A DNA stretch of 64,000 nucleotides, from the NCBI GenBank assembly GCA_963575645.1, contig OY754469.1, forward strand, positions 44,970,753-45,034,752, in the 5' to 3' direction. Shown piece after piece: positions 21,149 through 31,960 of this stretch. Each line of letters starts with the position of its first letter. Positions within the stretch are counted from its first letter, which is position 1. The DNA is from Xanthostigma xanthostigma. Taxonomy: Eukaryota; Arthropoda; Insecta; Raphidioptera; Raphidiidae. The translations under genes and the position numbers were made by a program. The notes below the pieces were generated by a model, which made no database searches, was not told where the DNA came from, and saw nothing but the letters and a program-made list of their open reading frames with translations.

Positions 21149-21951
21149 AAGCCGGTAACGGACTGAGAGCGATAATATAATATATGTTATAGCTCTGTAA
21201 TGAGATATAATATAATATTATATGTTGAGTGCAGCGGACTAATTTTTTATATTTTGCAAGTTTAAACTTTTTATTTCCTAGTGTGTGCATATTTTTTTTC
21301 AAAATGGCTCTTAATAGCATGCTATTGCTGAATACCATCGATAGCTCATCGGGGGGTGAATCAAATGCCGCATGTGATATTTTAATGATTGCTACTGTCC
21401 AAAATGAAAAACCAAGATTTTGGGTTTCTGAGCATATAAAATTTAGAAAAGAACGGGTTGAATTTACGCTTTTTAATGACTGAAGTGACGAAAAATTCAC
21501 AAATTATTTTCGAATGGAGAGAAAAACATTTTTTGAACTTCATGATTTAATTAAAGATGATATAAAGAAGAAAAATACAAATTTTCGGGAAAGCATTAGT
21601 TCTTTAGAGCGACTAGCAATTACTTTAAGGTTTGTATATCGGTGATTTGAAATAGAAAACTAGTCATTAATAAAACAAAACTGTCAAAAAGCATGTGTAG
21701 TCTATAGACAACAAAGTGACCGACGGCAGCAGGACATCTGCGGGCGACAAGACGCAAGAGGAAGGTGAGATATAATGCAAAATATCGCTCGGAAAGCATA
21801 TTTGTACTTTCATGAAATATACCGCTTGGATATAGATATATATTATAGCGTCAATGCGCGGCGTTTTGTACTTTTTAATCACAAGCGATATTTTTGTAAT
21901 ATGTAAGATATAATATATATTATATTATCGCTCTCAGTCCGTTACCGGCTT
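21149..21951 (+). mobile_element. PIF/Harbinger-like element, copy 3 (803 bp, inverted relative to copy 2)
   Basis: The termini are AAGCCGGTAACGGACTGAGA and its complement, with ATA immediately outside both ends. It has the same length as copy 2 (10048-10850) in opposite orientation, and the peptides read from both are identical in the frames examined, which implies very recent duplication or gene conversion. It carries the transposase fragment at 21304-21645. Confidence 0.8.
21304..21645 (+). pseudogene. Harbinger-type transposase N-terminal fragment, copy 3
   Basis: The frame opens at ATG 21304 with MALNSMLLLNTIDSSSGG and runs to FTLFND, where one in-frame TGA (21481-21483) interrupts it. 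It then continues in the same frame through NYFRMERKTFFELHDL and NTNFRESISSLERLAITLRF to a final stop at 21643-21645. Family knowledge: Harbinger transposases have an F(R)M-R-TF segment followed by an ERLAITLRF segment shortly before the catalytic domain. The DDE domain is absent, because about 300 bp of other sequence leads directly to the right terminal repeat. It cannot encode an active transposase; a repressor-like role is conceivable but untested. Confidence 0.7.
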
Positions 21952-22116
21952 ATAGCGGTCGGGATGTAAAAAAATTTTAGTAACTTGTAAAAACTGAAAT
22001 TTGGCATCGGATTATTTTATTCTAAAATTAATTTTTAATCATGTTCTCTTTTAGCACATTATACCCACGTTTTATTTCTACGTCTAATTCTGAATCACCT
22101 GTGGGTGTTATAAGCA

Positions 22117-22376
22117 GTGGCGTAGATATTTTTTTCTGGGGGGTAAAGCAACAAAAAATCAAAATTTGTTTAAGTTTTATTAATATCAAACAAGAATACT
22201 CACGAAGGAAGATGTCAAGCGAAATATTAATTCACAAACTAATCATGTTACAAAATACGGTATTGCAATCTTGTCTACATTTTGTTTTTTAGTTAAGTAT
22301 TCATAATATTTTCAGTTTTATTTTTTATTATTATGATCCTGGGGGGGTAATTACCCCTCCTTATCTACGCCCTTGG
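22117..22376 (+). repeat. Intact copy of the ...CTACGCCCTTGG repeat
   Basis: It runs from GTGGCGTAGATATTTTTTTC to GGTAATTACCCCTCCTTATC and CTACGCCCTTGG. GGCGTAGA at the start is complementary to TCTACGCC at the end, so it has short inverted termini. Copies lie at 13041/14945 and (terminus only) about 36375-36395. Confidence 0.6.
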
Positions 22377-22920
22377 TTATAAGTTCATTTGAATTTCATA
22401 CCGTCTGATTAGAGTAGCTCTCTTTCATATTCACACTAACCCTATCATTTAACAAAATCAGTCAGCTAACATGCCACATCGAATGTGCCTTTGTATACAG
22501 AGTGTCTCTTACAAAATACACTTAATTCCTCATTTATATGAATGTTCCCAGCGCGTGTCCGGAAATGCAATAGACATGTCTAGATATCATATTATTTACT
22601 ACTGTTTCCGACAATTGTCGAAATTTTTACTAGGATACCGAATGTCCGCAATTTTTAGTATCACCCAGAATTAACCGATGTTTGATTTTAATTTATGAAT
22701 TAAATATTTAACCCTCCTTTGGGGATGAAGTTTCAAAAAGCCTTTCTTAACACTCGCCTATATAAGGAACTCCTGCGCAAAATTGCATGCATCTAAACCC
22801 ACCGGTTTAGTCTATGCTTTGTCTGCAGTCAATCAGTTACGTAGAAGATATGTAAGATTTTAGAGTTTTAGTGTGTACATAAGATCTTCAACTTAACCCA
22901 TTAGCAGTGTATATTATAGT
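22377..22920. other. Gene-free stretch
   Basis: I see no supported feature. Confidence 0.3.
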
Positions 22921-23068
22921 AATACCGGTCCGGTAAAATTGGTCCATCCTGAAAGTTCATTCGAAATATTGGTGATAAAATTTTTGAAATCGCGGATGAG
23001 TAATTTTGGAGATTTCCTCCTACATCTAAACTTACAAACTTTACCTTTTTACAGTATCAGTATAGAGA
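22921..23068 (-). mobile_element. Remnant of the 234-bp Helitron-like family
   Basis: TTCGAAATATTGGTGATAAA, GCGGATGAGTA, TTTCCTCCTACATCTAA and CTTACAAACTTTACC match 61129-61362, but the left 80 bp and the CTAG terminus are lost. Confidence 0.5.
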
Positions 23069-23154
23069 TACGTGGTGTCGTATCATGAATGAACTAACTT
23101 CGTAACTACGATAGTAATCTAGCAATTAAATAATGCAGTTTATTCAAGTAGTTT

Positions 23155-23735
23155 GTTATTTTATTCAGATATGAAAATATCGAAAGTAAGCGAACGTAGC
23201 TCCATCCTACGGGACGATTTTGAACTTTGTTTAATGGTACTCGAGGTGCGAGTTCTAGTCAGACTTGTTCTTCTTTTATTCAGATATGAAAGTGTCGAAA
23301 ATAAGCGAAAGTGGTTCCATTTTACGTGATGCTTTTGAACTATGTTTAACAGTACGGAGCACTCGAGCTGCAACTTCTACTCAGAATTGTTCTCTTTTTA
23401 TTCAGATATGAAAGTGTCGAAGGTAAGCGAAAGTGACTCCATCCTACGTGACAAATGTGAACTATGTTTAACAGTACGGAGCACTCAAGCTGCGACTTCT
23501 ACTCAGAATTGTTCTTCTTTTATTCAGATATGAAAGTGTCGAAGGTAAGCGAAAGTGACTCCATCCTACGTGACAATTGTGAACTATGTTTAACAGTACG
23601 GAGCACTCGAGGTGCGAGTTCTACTCAGAGTTGTTCTTCTTTTATTCGGATATGAAAGTGTCGAAGGTAAGCGAAAGTGACTCCATCCTACGAGTTCAAG
23701 TCAGACTTGTTCTTCTTTTATTCAGATACAATTAG
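23155..23735 (+). repeat. 122-bp tandem array, about five units
   Basis: TTCAGATATGAAA recurs at 23163, 23279, 23401, 23523 and (as TTCGGATATGAAA) 23645, giving spacings of 116, 122, 122 and 122 bp. Units share AAGCGAAAGTGACTCCATCC and TTTAACAGTACGGAGCACTC. The unit length is not a multiple of three, so the short frames across it are not conserved as protein. Confidence 0.85.
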
Positions 23736-24250
23736 TTTTCCGGCTCGGTAGGAATTCGTATGAGTTTCTTCGGCGTGTAACGAAAGAACGACGCAATGGA
23801 ACATACAGTATACAAACAATAGGATATATTATATAGTGCTTTGAGCAACGGGGAGTGTTCGCGCACGATTGCATTATCCGCTTGATTTGTTACATTTTGC
23901 TGTGAACCTGTCTTTGATTAAACATACAAAAGTTCTCTCTGTTTGTGTTTTGAACAGAGAAATCCGACATCAGCAGCAGAACCAGCACACACACCGAATG
24001 CCTGACACAACTATCATGACGCCGCCGCCGCCGCCGCCACATGCATTCCCGGCATACATATTATGCAACACAAACATCATGTTGTTTCGGCCGTTCCCTA
24101 AACAACAACCAAATCCCAAACAATACTAACTGCTCATTGCCTAATGCTTATAGCATCTCATGAATTTATATTATCTACCTATACATAACAGTATTCCAAA
24201 ACACATCTCGACCAGATGCGGACAATTTATTTAAATAAAATTATCGGTAA
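23736..24250. other. Gene-free stretch with a short (CCG)n run
   Basis: The run (CCG)n lies at about 24020-24037. A frame at 23869-24129 overlaps it, encoding a proline run, but has no family motif. Confidence 0.35.
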
Positions 24251-24435
24251 CTAGCGGTCCCGTCCGGTTTCACCCGGGTGTAAAAGAACGAATGGGGAAG
24301 GGTGAAACATGAGTACACACATTCATCTTAGTTTACCGAGATGAATGTTGTGTCCAAATTTCATGATGATCGGAGTTACCGTTCAAAAGTTTTTGTCGAT
24401 AAAAAGCAGTATTTATACTTTTTTTAACTAATGAT

Positions 24436-24823
24436 TTTTGACGTGATAACGTCTTATAAATTTATGAATCACCAATCTTATAAATTGATAAAACACCGAC
24501 TGCATGCACGAAAAAGTGTAACGTAACGTTCCTAACGCGTAACGCGTAACGTTCCGCCTGACCCTGTGCGTGCTTTTTGCTAATTTCTCGCTCAATTTAA
24601 ATCAGATCGGTTTGAAACCAGTCTTAAACGAAAGAGGAGAACATTTTACATAGATTTCGTATAACAGAATTTGCCTAAACAGTTTTTTTATACAAATTTA
24701 TATAGAAAAATAGCTGTATAAATGCAATGTTGTCTAATGATGTAGAATTTAGGTTATGTATTACGGAATACGTTATCACGTAAAACTATCGTCCGTAAAC
24801 CGACTTTACAGACAACCAATTTT
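24436..24823 (+). repeat. Interspersed repeat shared with 45229-45833
   Basis: TTTTTGACGTGATAACGTCT, CTGCATGCACGAAAAAGTG, GTTCCGCCTGACCCTGTGCG, GTATTACGGAATACGTTATC and CCGACTTTACAGACAACC occur in the same order in both copies. The 45-kb copy has about 200 extra bases in the middle. The class is unknown. Confidence 0.65.
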
Positions 24824-24912
24824 TTTTTATTAATTAAATAAAATTAAAATAAATTTAAATGTTAGCCTTAGAAGAAAGCAATGTAGAAAATAAAAAAAAA
24901 TAAAAATATATT

Positions 24913-24990
24913 CGCCAAACTTGGGGCTCGAACTCACGACCCTAATATTGACATTTGACAGTCACATGCTCTACCGATTGAGCCACCTGG
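24913..24990 (-). repeat. tRNA-Lys-derived module in a Helitron
   Basis: The minus strand has GGCTCAATCGGTAGAGC (A box) and GTGAGTTCGAGCCCCAAG (B box). A few extra bases in the anticodon region rule out a normal tRNA. Confidence 0.65.
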
Positions 24991-25271
24991 AGTCGTGTTC
25001 TCACAACGCTAATATGAGTATATCTAGTTATTGCATTTCACATGAATAGAAGCTTATTTTTGAGATACATTTTGCAACATTTTTCATTAATGCTCCGCTC
25101 CTAACAGTCGTAGCTCAGGTAATATTATATAGCCTATAGCCTTCCTCAATAAATGGGGTATCCAACAAAAAATTTTTTTTTACAATTTGAAGTAGCTCCT
25201 GAGATTAGCGCGTTCAAACACACAAACAAACTCTTCAGCTTTATATATTAGTATAGATTTATATAAAACAA

Positions 25272-25560
25272 CTAGCGGTCAGTCTCGGCTTCACCCGGGT
25301 GCGATAGTTATAATTCTGCAAAATGTATTTCATTTTGCGGCCCGGCGTCTGAACTAAAAGCTTTGAGCAAATTCTACCAGATTTGCTTCTGAACTACTAG
25401 CTTTAAGGGAATTTAAACAGATGTCGCTACTTGGTACTAAAACATTTTTTTTTGTTTGCTCCTGAACTAATAGTTTTGAGGATAAAATCGTTGCTATGGA
25501 AGTAGTTCAAAATCGACTTGAAAGATTTGATCCAACTGACTCACTGACTGACTGACTTAC
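25272..25560 (-). mobile_element. Third Helitron-like family, 3' part
   Basis: The minus strand ends CCCGGGTGAAGCCGAGACTG then ACCGCTAG at 25272, following a host A, directly beside the Helitron at 24251-25257. Internal words GAGCAAATTC and AGATGTCGCTACTT are related to 3950-4035. A GACTGACTGACTTACTG stretch marks the far side, but the 5' end is unclear. Confidence 0.45.
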
Positions 25561-26078
25561 TGATAAACATGTACTACAGTTGTATAAAAGCATTTTTTTG
25601 ATGATTTCGTATATATTTGACTATAGCCTCAGCGTAATGAATTTAATTAATCTTTATTTAGTAGATTAAATTTAATTTGTTAATTTGTCAAACGCAAAAT
25701 TAACGGATCGTGTAATTAATATAAATAAATAATAATTAACGCAAATAGAAATGTGCCTTGAATTTGACGCTAAACGGTCGAGTGTCGTCTTAACAAAACG
25801 TTTCCCCGCCTTGAGCCAGGTTCACACGGGGACAATATTTAGGACATTACAATAGAACAAGATATACGTGTGAATAATGATTCGAGGAGATGGCAATGAT
25901 CATTCATTTTAACCTGGCTTGTTCTAGTATCTAAACTGCTCTCACAAACGATGGAACAATACAATATTTTTTAGAGTATGAACTATGGAATCAGATCTGG
26001 TGCTATTTAAGCACAGAGGAAAGTGAATTCGAGCGGTTGGAAGCTCATGTCACCGGTTAACCAAATCATAATAGGTTC
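25561..26078. other. Gene-free stretch
   Basis: I see no supported feature. Confidence 0.3.
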
Positions 26079-26236
26079 GTTCCAAGCAGCCGCGAACGGT
26101 AATAGAACCGTACACAGTCTTGTCACTGCGCAAGACTAATTTGCGCACTAGCTCAAAAATCGATACTGCGCAAGACAGTCTTGCGCAGTAACAAGACTGT
26201 GTACGGTTTTGTTACCGTTCGCGGCTGCTTGGAACA
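26079..26236. mobile_element. 158-bp palindromic MITE
   Basis: GTTCCAAGCAGCCGCGAACG on the left pairs with CGTTCGCGGCTGCTTGGAAC on the right, and complementarity continues through GTACACAGTCTTG and GCGCAAGACT toward the centre. No coding capacity or clear target duplication was found. Confidence 0.65.
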
Positions 26237-26574
26237 TCATTTTGGCAAGAAAATAGTGAACGCGAGGCAAATTTGTACTTATAGCTTAAGAAATAGTAAA
26301 CAGTTACCGACAATATAAATTTCAAAAACTCGGGTCTCAGTGCCAAATCTTTCGACAATATAATGTATTTGCTTTTATAGACAGTGTGGCTTTATTATAT
26401 GAACTTAACTTCGTTTTTGGGCAAAATAAAAAAATTGCCCCTTAATACATCTCTTTAAACAACATTTTTTTTTACTTAATTTCAATATTAATATCAATTC
26501 AACATCTGTCCTAAATTATATACACCCTTCAGTATGTAAATGCATATCAGTAAACTAGTAAACTATAGTGTTTT

Positions 26575-26790
26575 AATAAAATTTAAGTCCGGTCCTGTCG
26601 GGTCGATTTTATTAAAATTTTAGCATCACATTTTAATAATTACTGAAGGGTTAAATTTCAAATTTGAAACGATTCCAAGAATTTTTTCGGTATTTTTGGG
26701 CCTGAAAACTTTTGGCTATGAAACGTCGAGAAATGTTGGTCCGACCCATTGGTCCCGCCATCAGACCGACGCCAATAGTGTAAGTGCCTT
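26575..26790 (-). repeat. Inverted, internally deleted copy of the 8110-8475 repeat
   Basis: Complementary words are listed at 8110. The deletion joins sequence corresponding to about 8205 with that near 8345. Confidence 0.6.
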
Positions 26791-27861
26791 ATGGCAATTA
26801 CCAAAAATTTCTTAAAACTGTGAATTACCAATGATGCGTACAAACAATACAAAACACGCAATGAAAACTTTCGAAATATGCCACGCTTGAGCCAACAGTC
26901 ATTTTGCACGCAGTCTGCAGTCTTGTTCTGAATATTGTCCCCGTGTAAAACCGGCTGTGCAGACATCATTTGAAGCATTTACTGTTCTTAGAAGTATGCA
27001 AAAATTAAACAGTTAGCAGCTTATAGCAGAGAGAAAATTAGATTACTCGCTACGCATATTATAATAAAGGCTAAAGCCGACACATTATGCACGTATTTAA
27101 TTTAAAACCTGAATACAAATTGCATTCTAAATTCAATTTTCTACATTCTTTCATAGCATTTCACGTAAAAACGTTTTCTCCGACTTTAAGAGCCCGTTTG
27201 CCGATCACAGAGGGGAAGCTGTATTTTGCGGCGTGTGGTGAGGAAACATTTTGAAACATTCCATTCATAGTAGTACACCTAATTATTGTGGTCTATGAGA
27301 ATTGAATGCTCTCTCTCTATCTTTCACACATGTGAGAAGGATTGACAAAGAGAACCGAATTATTATATGCCTCGTTATAGTGATATACATACAATTACAT
27401 GTGTTAGTATACTAACACAGGACGTATAGACTGCAGATATCAAATAGGGATGTGCTATATTCATTTTATATCCAGAATTACAAAACTTTACAACATATAA
27501 TTTATCTGCAAAGAAATAGTTTACAAAAAATAGAATTATGTTAAATGTCACAAAAATATGGAAAAAAAATGTATTGTATATTCATAATAATAACTATAAT
27601 ACAGTACTGTTTGCTACAATTAGGGTTGCCACCTTTTTTTCGAAAAAAAAAAGTATTTTTTTAAAGTTGCAAAAATATAGGACTTTCATTATTTGTTTTA
27701 TATATTATTTATTTAATTATTTAATTTATGACTGAGTTTCTTTACTCCACAGTGACACAACTATTAGCCAACTTATGAGCTAACGAATGAGCTATGGAAT
27801 CTAATACAGTTGCATAAATAAAAATTTGAAAAGAAGTTTGAACCTGCAGGCCATCCCTGTA
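26791..27861. other. Gene-free stretch
   Basis: I see AT-rich DNA with short frames that carry no motif. A T/A-rich patch at about 27630-27662 is simple sequence. Confidence 0.3.
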
Positions 27862-28256
27862 ACTTCCCGCTATTTTCAAGTTCAAAACGCTCAAAAATAT
27901 ATAAAATATAGCAAGAAGTTTATTTTTTAGCTCTTCGAGCCCAAAAAAAAAACACTTTGTTACGAAATTTTCGTTCACGATATCTCATGAACAAATGAAC
28001 CGATTTTGATACGATTTGCGGTAGTCGACGCAATTTTTTAACCTAAAAAAGTAATTTATTACAGAAAAATCGATCTCATAGGAATTTTACGAGCAATTTA
28101 AAAAAAAAAACACTTTTTTACAAATTTTTCGTTCATGATATCTCGTGAACAAATGAGCCGATTTTGATGCGGTTTGCGGCGATCGACGCAGTTATTTTAA
28201 CCTAAGAAAGTAAATTATTACAAAAAAAACGAATTGATAAGAATTTCACGAGTAAT
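27862..28256. repeat. Left half of a TIR/tandem repeat element split by the DIRS insertion
   Basis: The left terminus AACTTCCCGCT (27862) is complementary to AGCGGGAAGTT at about 34473-34483. Between these ends are units of about 155 bp with TTCGTTCACGATATCTC, CCGATTTTGATGCGGTTTGC and ATCGACGCAG, two here (TTCGTTCA at about 27970 and 28128) and two to the right of the DIRS element (about 33828 and 33981). The DIRS element therefore entered an existing array. Confidence 0.6.
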
Positions 28257-28454
28257 TTTATTTCGAGTATTTTCCTCAAGATCAGTTACTTGATAGATAA
28301 GCCTTCTGCTTGATGTTGCCACAGTGTTTAAATCGTGTAGAAACAAAATCTATGGTGTCCCTACACATTGCTCCACTCTGTCTACATCTCCATTACGGTT
28401 TTCTGTGCGACGCGTTGCTTACAGTGTTTTTTCTTCTCACCTTTAATCTTCAGG

Positions 28455-28670
28455 ATGGGCAAAAGAAAAGCCGAAGAAAAAATAAGAAAATTGAAAAAGG
28501 GACTAAATAAATACGAGGAACAAATGGAAAAAGAAAAATCAGGTGAGAAAACATCGCATGATCGTTTTCTATGCAACTACAAATTGTTCAATTTGCGACA
28601 TAACCTGTCATACACTGCTGTCATATCACAGACCTTAGACCATGTACACTGTACAGTTATGCAGTTGTAG
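28455..28670 (+). pseudogene. DIRS gag-like ORF1 N-terminus
   Basis: The frame begins MGKRKAEEKIRKLKKGLNKY and continues with EEQMEKEKSGEK, a highly charged, coiled-coil-like start of the kind found in DIRS ORF1 products. After about residue 33 it enters sequence related to the tandem array downstream and stops at 28670. TTTAATCTTCAG directly before the ATG looks like a splice acceptor, but I cannot tell whether it is used. The rest of ORF1 resumes only near 30269, so the array seems to have split or replaced its middle. Assignment rests on position and composition. Confidence 0.5.
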
Positions 28671-28689
28671 CCTGTGAGGTCAAAAATGA

Positions 28690-30225
28690 GAGGGAGCGCA
28701 ATATGTTTCCAACAATATAGTACTGGCAAAATATAGTATTGGAGAAGTTTTTTCCGCGTAGCGGACATTACAGATGTGTGACATCTTCCTACAATACAGT
28801 ACTGGCTAAGCATGTTCCGGTTTCCTGTGCGATACGTTAAACAGTGCTCTTTCGTCGGCGATTTACATCGAACAAGTTCACATAACCTCTGTGTGGCGAA
28901 TGACGCATTTCCTATGAGGTCTAAGAAGAGTAGGAGCCAAGTATAGTCAACTATACAACACTGACATTTTATGTCCAAACACCAAGGAGGTCTATCAAGA
29001 TGCAGCGGTAACAAACATGTATCTGTTACGATCATGTTAGATGTGTGACATCCATCAACTACAATACCGAAAAGCATACACCTTGCGAAGGTTATGCTAG
29101 ATGTACATTACATCTATTGCAACTACTGTTCGGTAACAAACATGTATCGTGTTACGATCATGTTAGACGTGTGACATCCATCAACTACAATACCGAAAAG
29201 CATACACCTTGCGAAGGTTATGCTAGATGTACATTACATCTATTGCAACTACTGTTCGGTAACAAACATGTATCGTGTTACGATCATGTTAGATGTGTGA
29301 CATCTATCAACTACAATACCGAAAAGCATACACCTTGCGAAGGTTATGCTAGATGTACATTACATCTATTGCAACTACTGTTCGGTAACAAACATGTATC
29401 GTGTTACGATCATGTTAGATGTGTGACATCTATCAACTACAATACCGAAAAGCATACACCTTGCTAAGGTTATGCTAGATGTACATTACATCTATTGCAA
29501 CTACTGTTCGGTAACAAACATGTATCGTGTTACGATCATGTTAGATGTGTGACATCTATCAACTACAATACCGAAAAGCATACACCTTGCTAAGGTTATG
29601 CTAGATGTACATTACATCTATTGCAACTACTGTTCGGTAACAAACATGTATCGTGTTACGATCATGTTAGATGTGTGACATCTATCAACTACAATACCGA
29701 AAAGCATACACCTTGCTAAGGTTATGCTAGATGTACATTACATCTATTGCAACTACTGTTCGGTAACAAACATGTATCGTGTTACGATCATGTTAGATGT
29801 GTGACATCTATCAACTACAAGACCGAAAAGCATACACCTTGCTAAGGTTATGCTAGATGTACATTACATCTATTGCAACTACTGTTCGGTAACAAACATG
29901 TATCGTGTTACGATCATGTTAGATGTGTGACATCTATCAACTACAATACCGAAAAGCATACACCTTGCTAAGGTTATGCTAGATGTACATTACATCTATT
30001 GCAACTACCGACAATACAGTACTGGCTATACATGTTCCGCGTGGCGGACATGTTAGATGTGTGACATCTACCTGCAATATAGTACTAGCTAAGTATGTTC
30101 CGCGTGGCGGACATGTTATATGTGTGACATCTACCTACAATACACTACTGGCTAAGCATGTTCCGCGCGGCGGACATGTTAGATGTGTGACATCTACCCA
30201 TTTTCCAAATCAATTGTCAATCTTG
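28690..30225 (+). repeat. Tandem array: 63-bp monomers and eight 126-bp dimeric units
   Basis: ATGTGTGACA (ACGTGTGACA in the second unit) recurs at exact 126-bp steps at 29041, 29167, 29293, 29419, 29545, 29671, 29797 and 29923. Each 126-bp unit is two diverged halves of 60 and 66 bp (TAGATGTGTGACATC and TAGATGTACATTACATC). Simpler 63-bp units flank it, with TTCCGCGTGGCGGACATG at 30035, 30098 and (variant) 30161 and a degenerate copy near 28750. Both lengths are multiples of three, giving 21- and 42-residue repeats such as HVRCVTS. The first three units read GCGAAGG; the later units read GCTAAGG, creating a stop in each. Confidence 0.9.
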
Positions 30226-30268
30226 ATCACCTAGACCCAGATAACTGTAAAAGACAGTAAACATACAA

Positions 30269-30538
30269 TACTTCGGTATTAAACATCAGGAACTAAGCAA
30301 GCCTGGTTTAGTTTCAGGAAACAACTCCATAGACAATAATGAATCATTCATTCAGTCAATCACCAATAGCAGTCACTCTAGTGTCACCTACAGCGAATAC
30401 GAGTATCCGGAATACCCCCTCAGTGAAGGGCCAGACGGAGATGAACTAAAACTATTTCCTGATCAGGAACCTGTGGAAGACGTCATCGAAGGAGTGCTAC
30501 GATCTCGGAGACCGTGGTCAACAGAGATAAAAAGTTGA
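30269..30538 (+). pseudogene. DIRS gag-like ORF1 C-terminus
   Basis: An open frame without a start reads through SSVTYSEYEYPEYPLSEG and GDELKLFPDQEPVEDV to RRPWSTEIKS and a stop at 30536-30538. It is acidic and Ser/Tyr-rich and directly precedes the reverse transcriptase frame, the usual place of the ORF1 end. No zinc finger is visible. I infer that it is the tail of the ORF beginning at 28455. Confidence 0.45.
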
Positions 30539-30548
30539 ACGAAAGACA

Positions 30549-31960
30549 GTGTCAAATAAGTGCGACAGTCTCAGCTCTGGGAACAACATTATCAGAGCTA
30601 GTAAGATCCAAAGAAAACTAGATACTCGAAAAATTAATAACTGCATAAATGAGCTACTTGAAATGGGTGCCATTTCAAAATGTCAGCCTACTGTGGGTCA
30701 GCACCTATCAAAAATCTTCGTGGTGCCAAAACCAAATGGCAGTAACAGATTTATTTTAATTTAAAAAAAAATCTAAATACCTTTCGAAACTCGAAACATT
30801 TTAAGTTGGAGGACATTAGGACTGCGATAAAATTAATTTCAAAAAATTGCTATTTTAGCACAATAGATCTGAAAGATTCATATTTTTGTTACACCTATAA
30901 ATGAGGGTCATAGAAAATTCCTTAGATTCTTTTTTTCAAGACATTTTGTATGAATTCAATTGTCTACCATTTGGCCTGGCCTCAGCTCCATACGTATTTA
31001 CAAAGTTAACGAGACCAGTACTTACATATTTAAGATCACGTGGTTGTATCTCAGTTAATTATTTGGATGATTTTCTAATAATAGAAAGTACGGCAGAACA
31101 ATGCAAAGATAATATCGACTTCACTTCCAAGTTACTTCAGTCACTAGGGTTTATAATTAATTTTGAAAAAAGTCTAACGACCCCTCGTAGAGTTTGTACA
31201 TTTCTTGGGTTTGAATTAAACTCACAAACTTCTACATTGGGCATTCCGCAGGAAAAAAGAAATAAAATATTTCTTTTAATACGACATTTCAAAGAACGAA
31301 GACAGTGTTCTATAAGAAAACTTGCTCATTTTATTGGCGTCATAATATCAATATGTCTAACAGTAGTATACGGTTGGGTACACACAAAAATGTTGAACGT
31401 TATAAATATTTAGCGTTAAAGAAAAGAGATAATGATTACAATATATTAATCACATTCCCGACCGAATTTACAAGCGAATTTCTCTGGTGGCATAACAATA
31501 TCTTACATTCTGTTAATCCTATTCGAACCAACAATTTCACTACGGAAATATATACCGATGCTAGCACTACGGGATGGGGTGCAGCATGCAATGGGGAAAC
31601 ATTCATGGTTTCTGGAAAGAAGATGAAAGTTCACATCATATCAACTATTTGGAAATGCTAACGGTATATCTCGCAATTAAATGCTTCACAAAGGACTTAA
31701 AAAACAGCGAGGTATTACTTCGTGTCGATAACACAACAGCGATTGCTTATGTGAATCGTATGGGCGGTATCCAATTCCCAAACTTAAACAACTTAGCCCG
31801 AAAAATTTAGAGTTGGTGAGAACATCGACATATTTGGATATTTGCATCGTATATCCAATCTAAAGAAAACAAAGAGGCTGATTTTGAGCCAGGTAGAACA
31901 AAAATCGAAACTGAATGGGAAATACACCCAGACATTTTCAAAAAGATTGTCAGTTGTTTC
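30549..31960 (+). pseudogene. DIRS reverse transcriptase and RNase H
   Basis: Frame 1 (30549-30764) ends with GAISKCQPTVGQ and KIFVVPKPNGSNRFIL, the finger region of a DIRS reverse transcriptase. After a frameshift at an A run, 30780-30895 holds STIDLKDSYF; then 30901-31413 has FNCLPFGLASAPYVFTKL and the catalytic box VNYLDDFLII, followed by CTFLGFELN. A further shift leads to RNase H: EIYTDASTTGWGAAC (31545-31589), NYLEMLTVYLAIKCF, and VDNTTAIAYVN (near 31750), so the acidic residues of the active site are present. After 31800 more frameshifts join to the DIDLFAS-type segment (IDLFASRINKKCSKFVSW, 31973-32026). At least four breaks destroy function. Confidence 0.85.

Larger units (their letters stand above)
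24251..25257 (-). mobile_element. Composite Helitron with tRNA-like module
   Basis: The minus-strand start is TCTATACTAATATATAAAGC (25257 leftward), with host T and A on the outside, and the minus-strand end is CTAG at 24251-24254. Modules are as in 5892-7161. The repeat at about 24436-24823 is nested within it. Confidence 0.75.

Noticed and set aside
28577-29077. 166-codon minus-strand frame
   Set aside because: It runs antisense through the tandem-array DNA and has no family motif; its length reflects array composition.
29041-30049. Regular repeats resembling a CRISPR array
   Set aside because: Units are 126 bp and identical throughout, with no unique spacers, and the context is eukaryotic.
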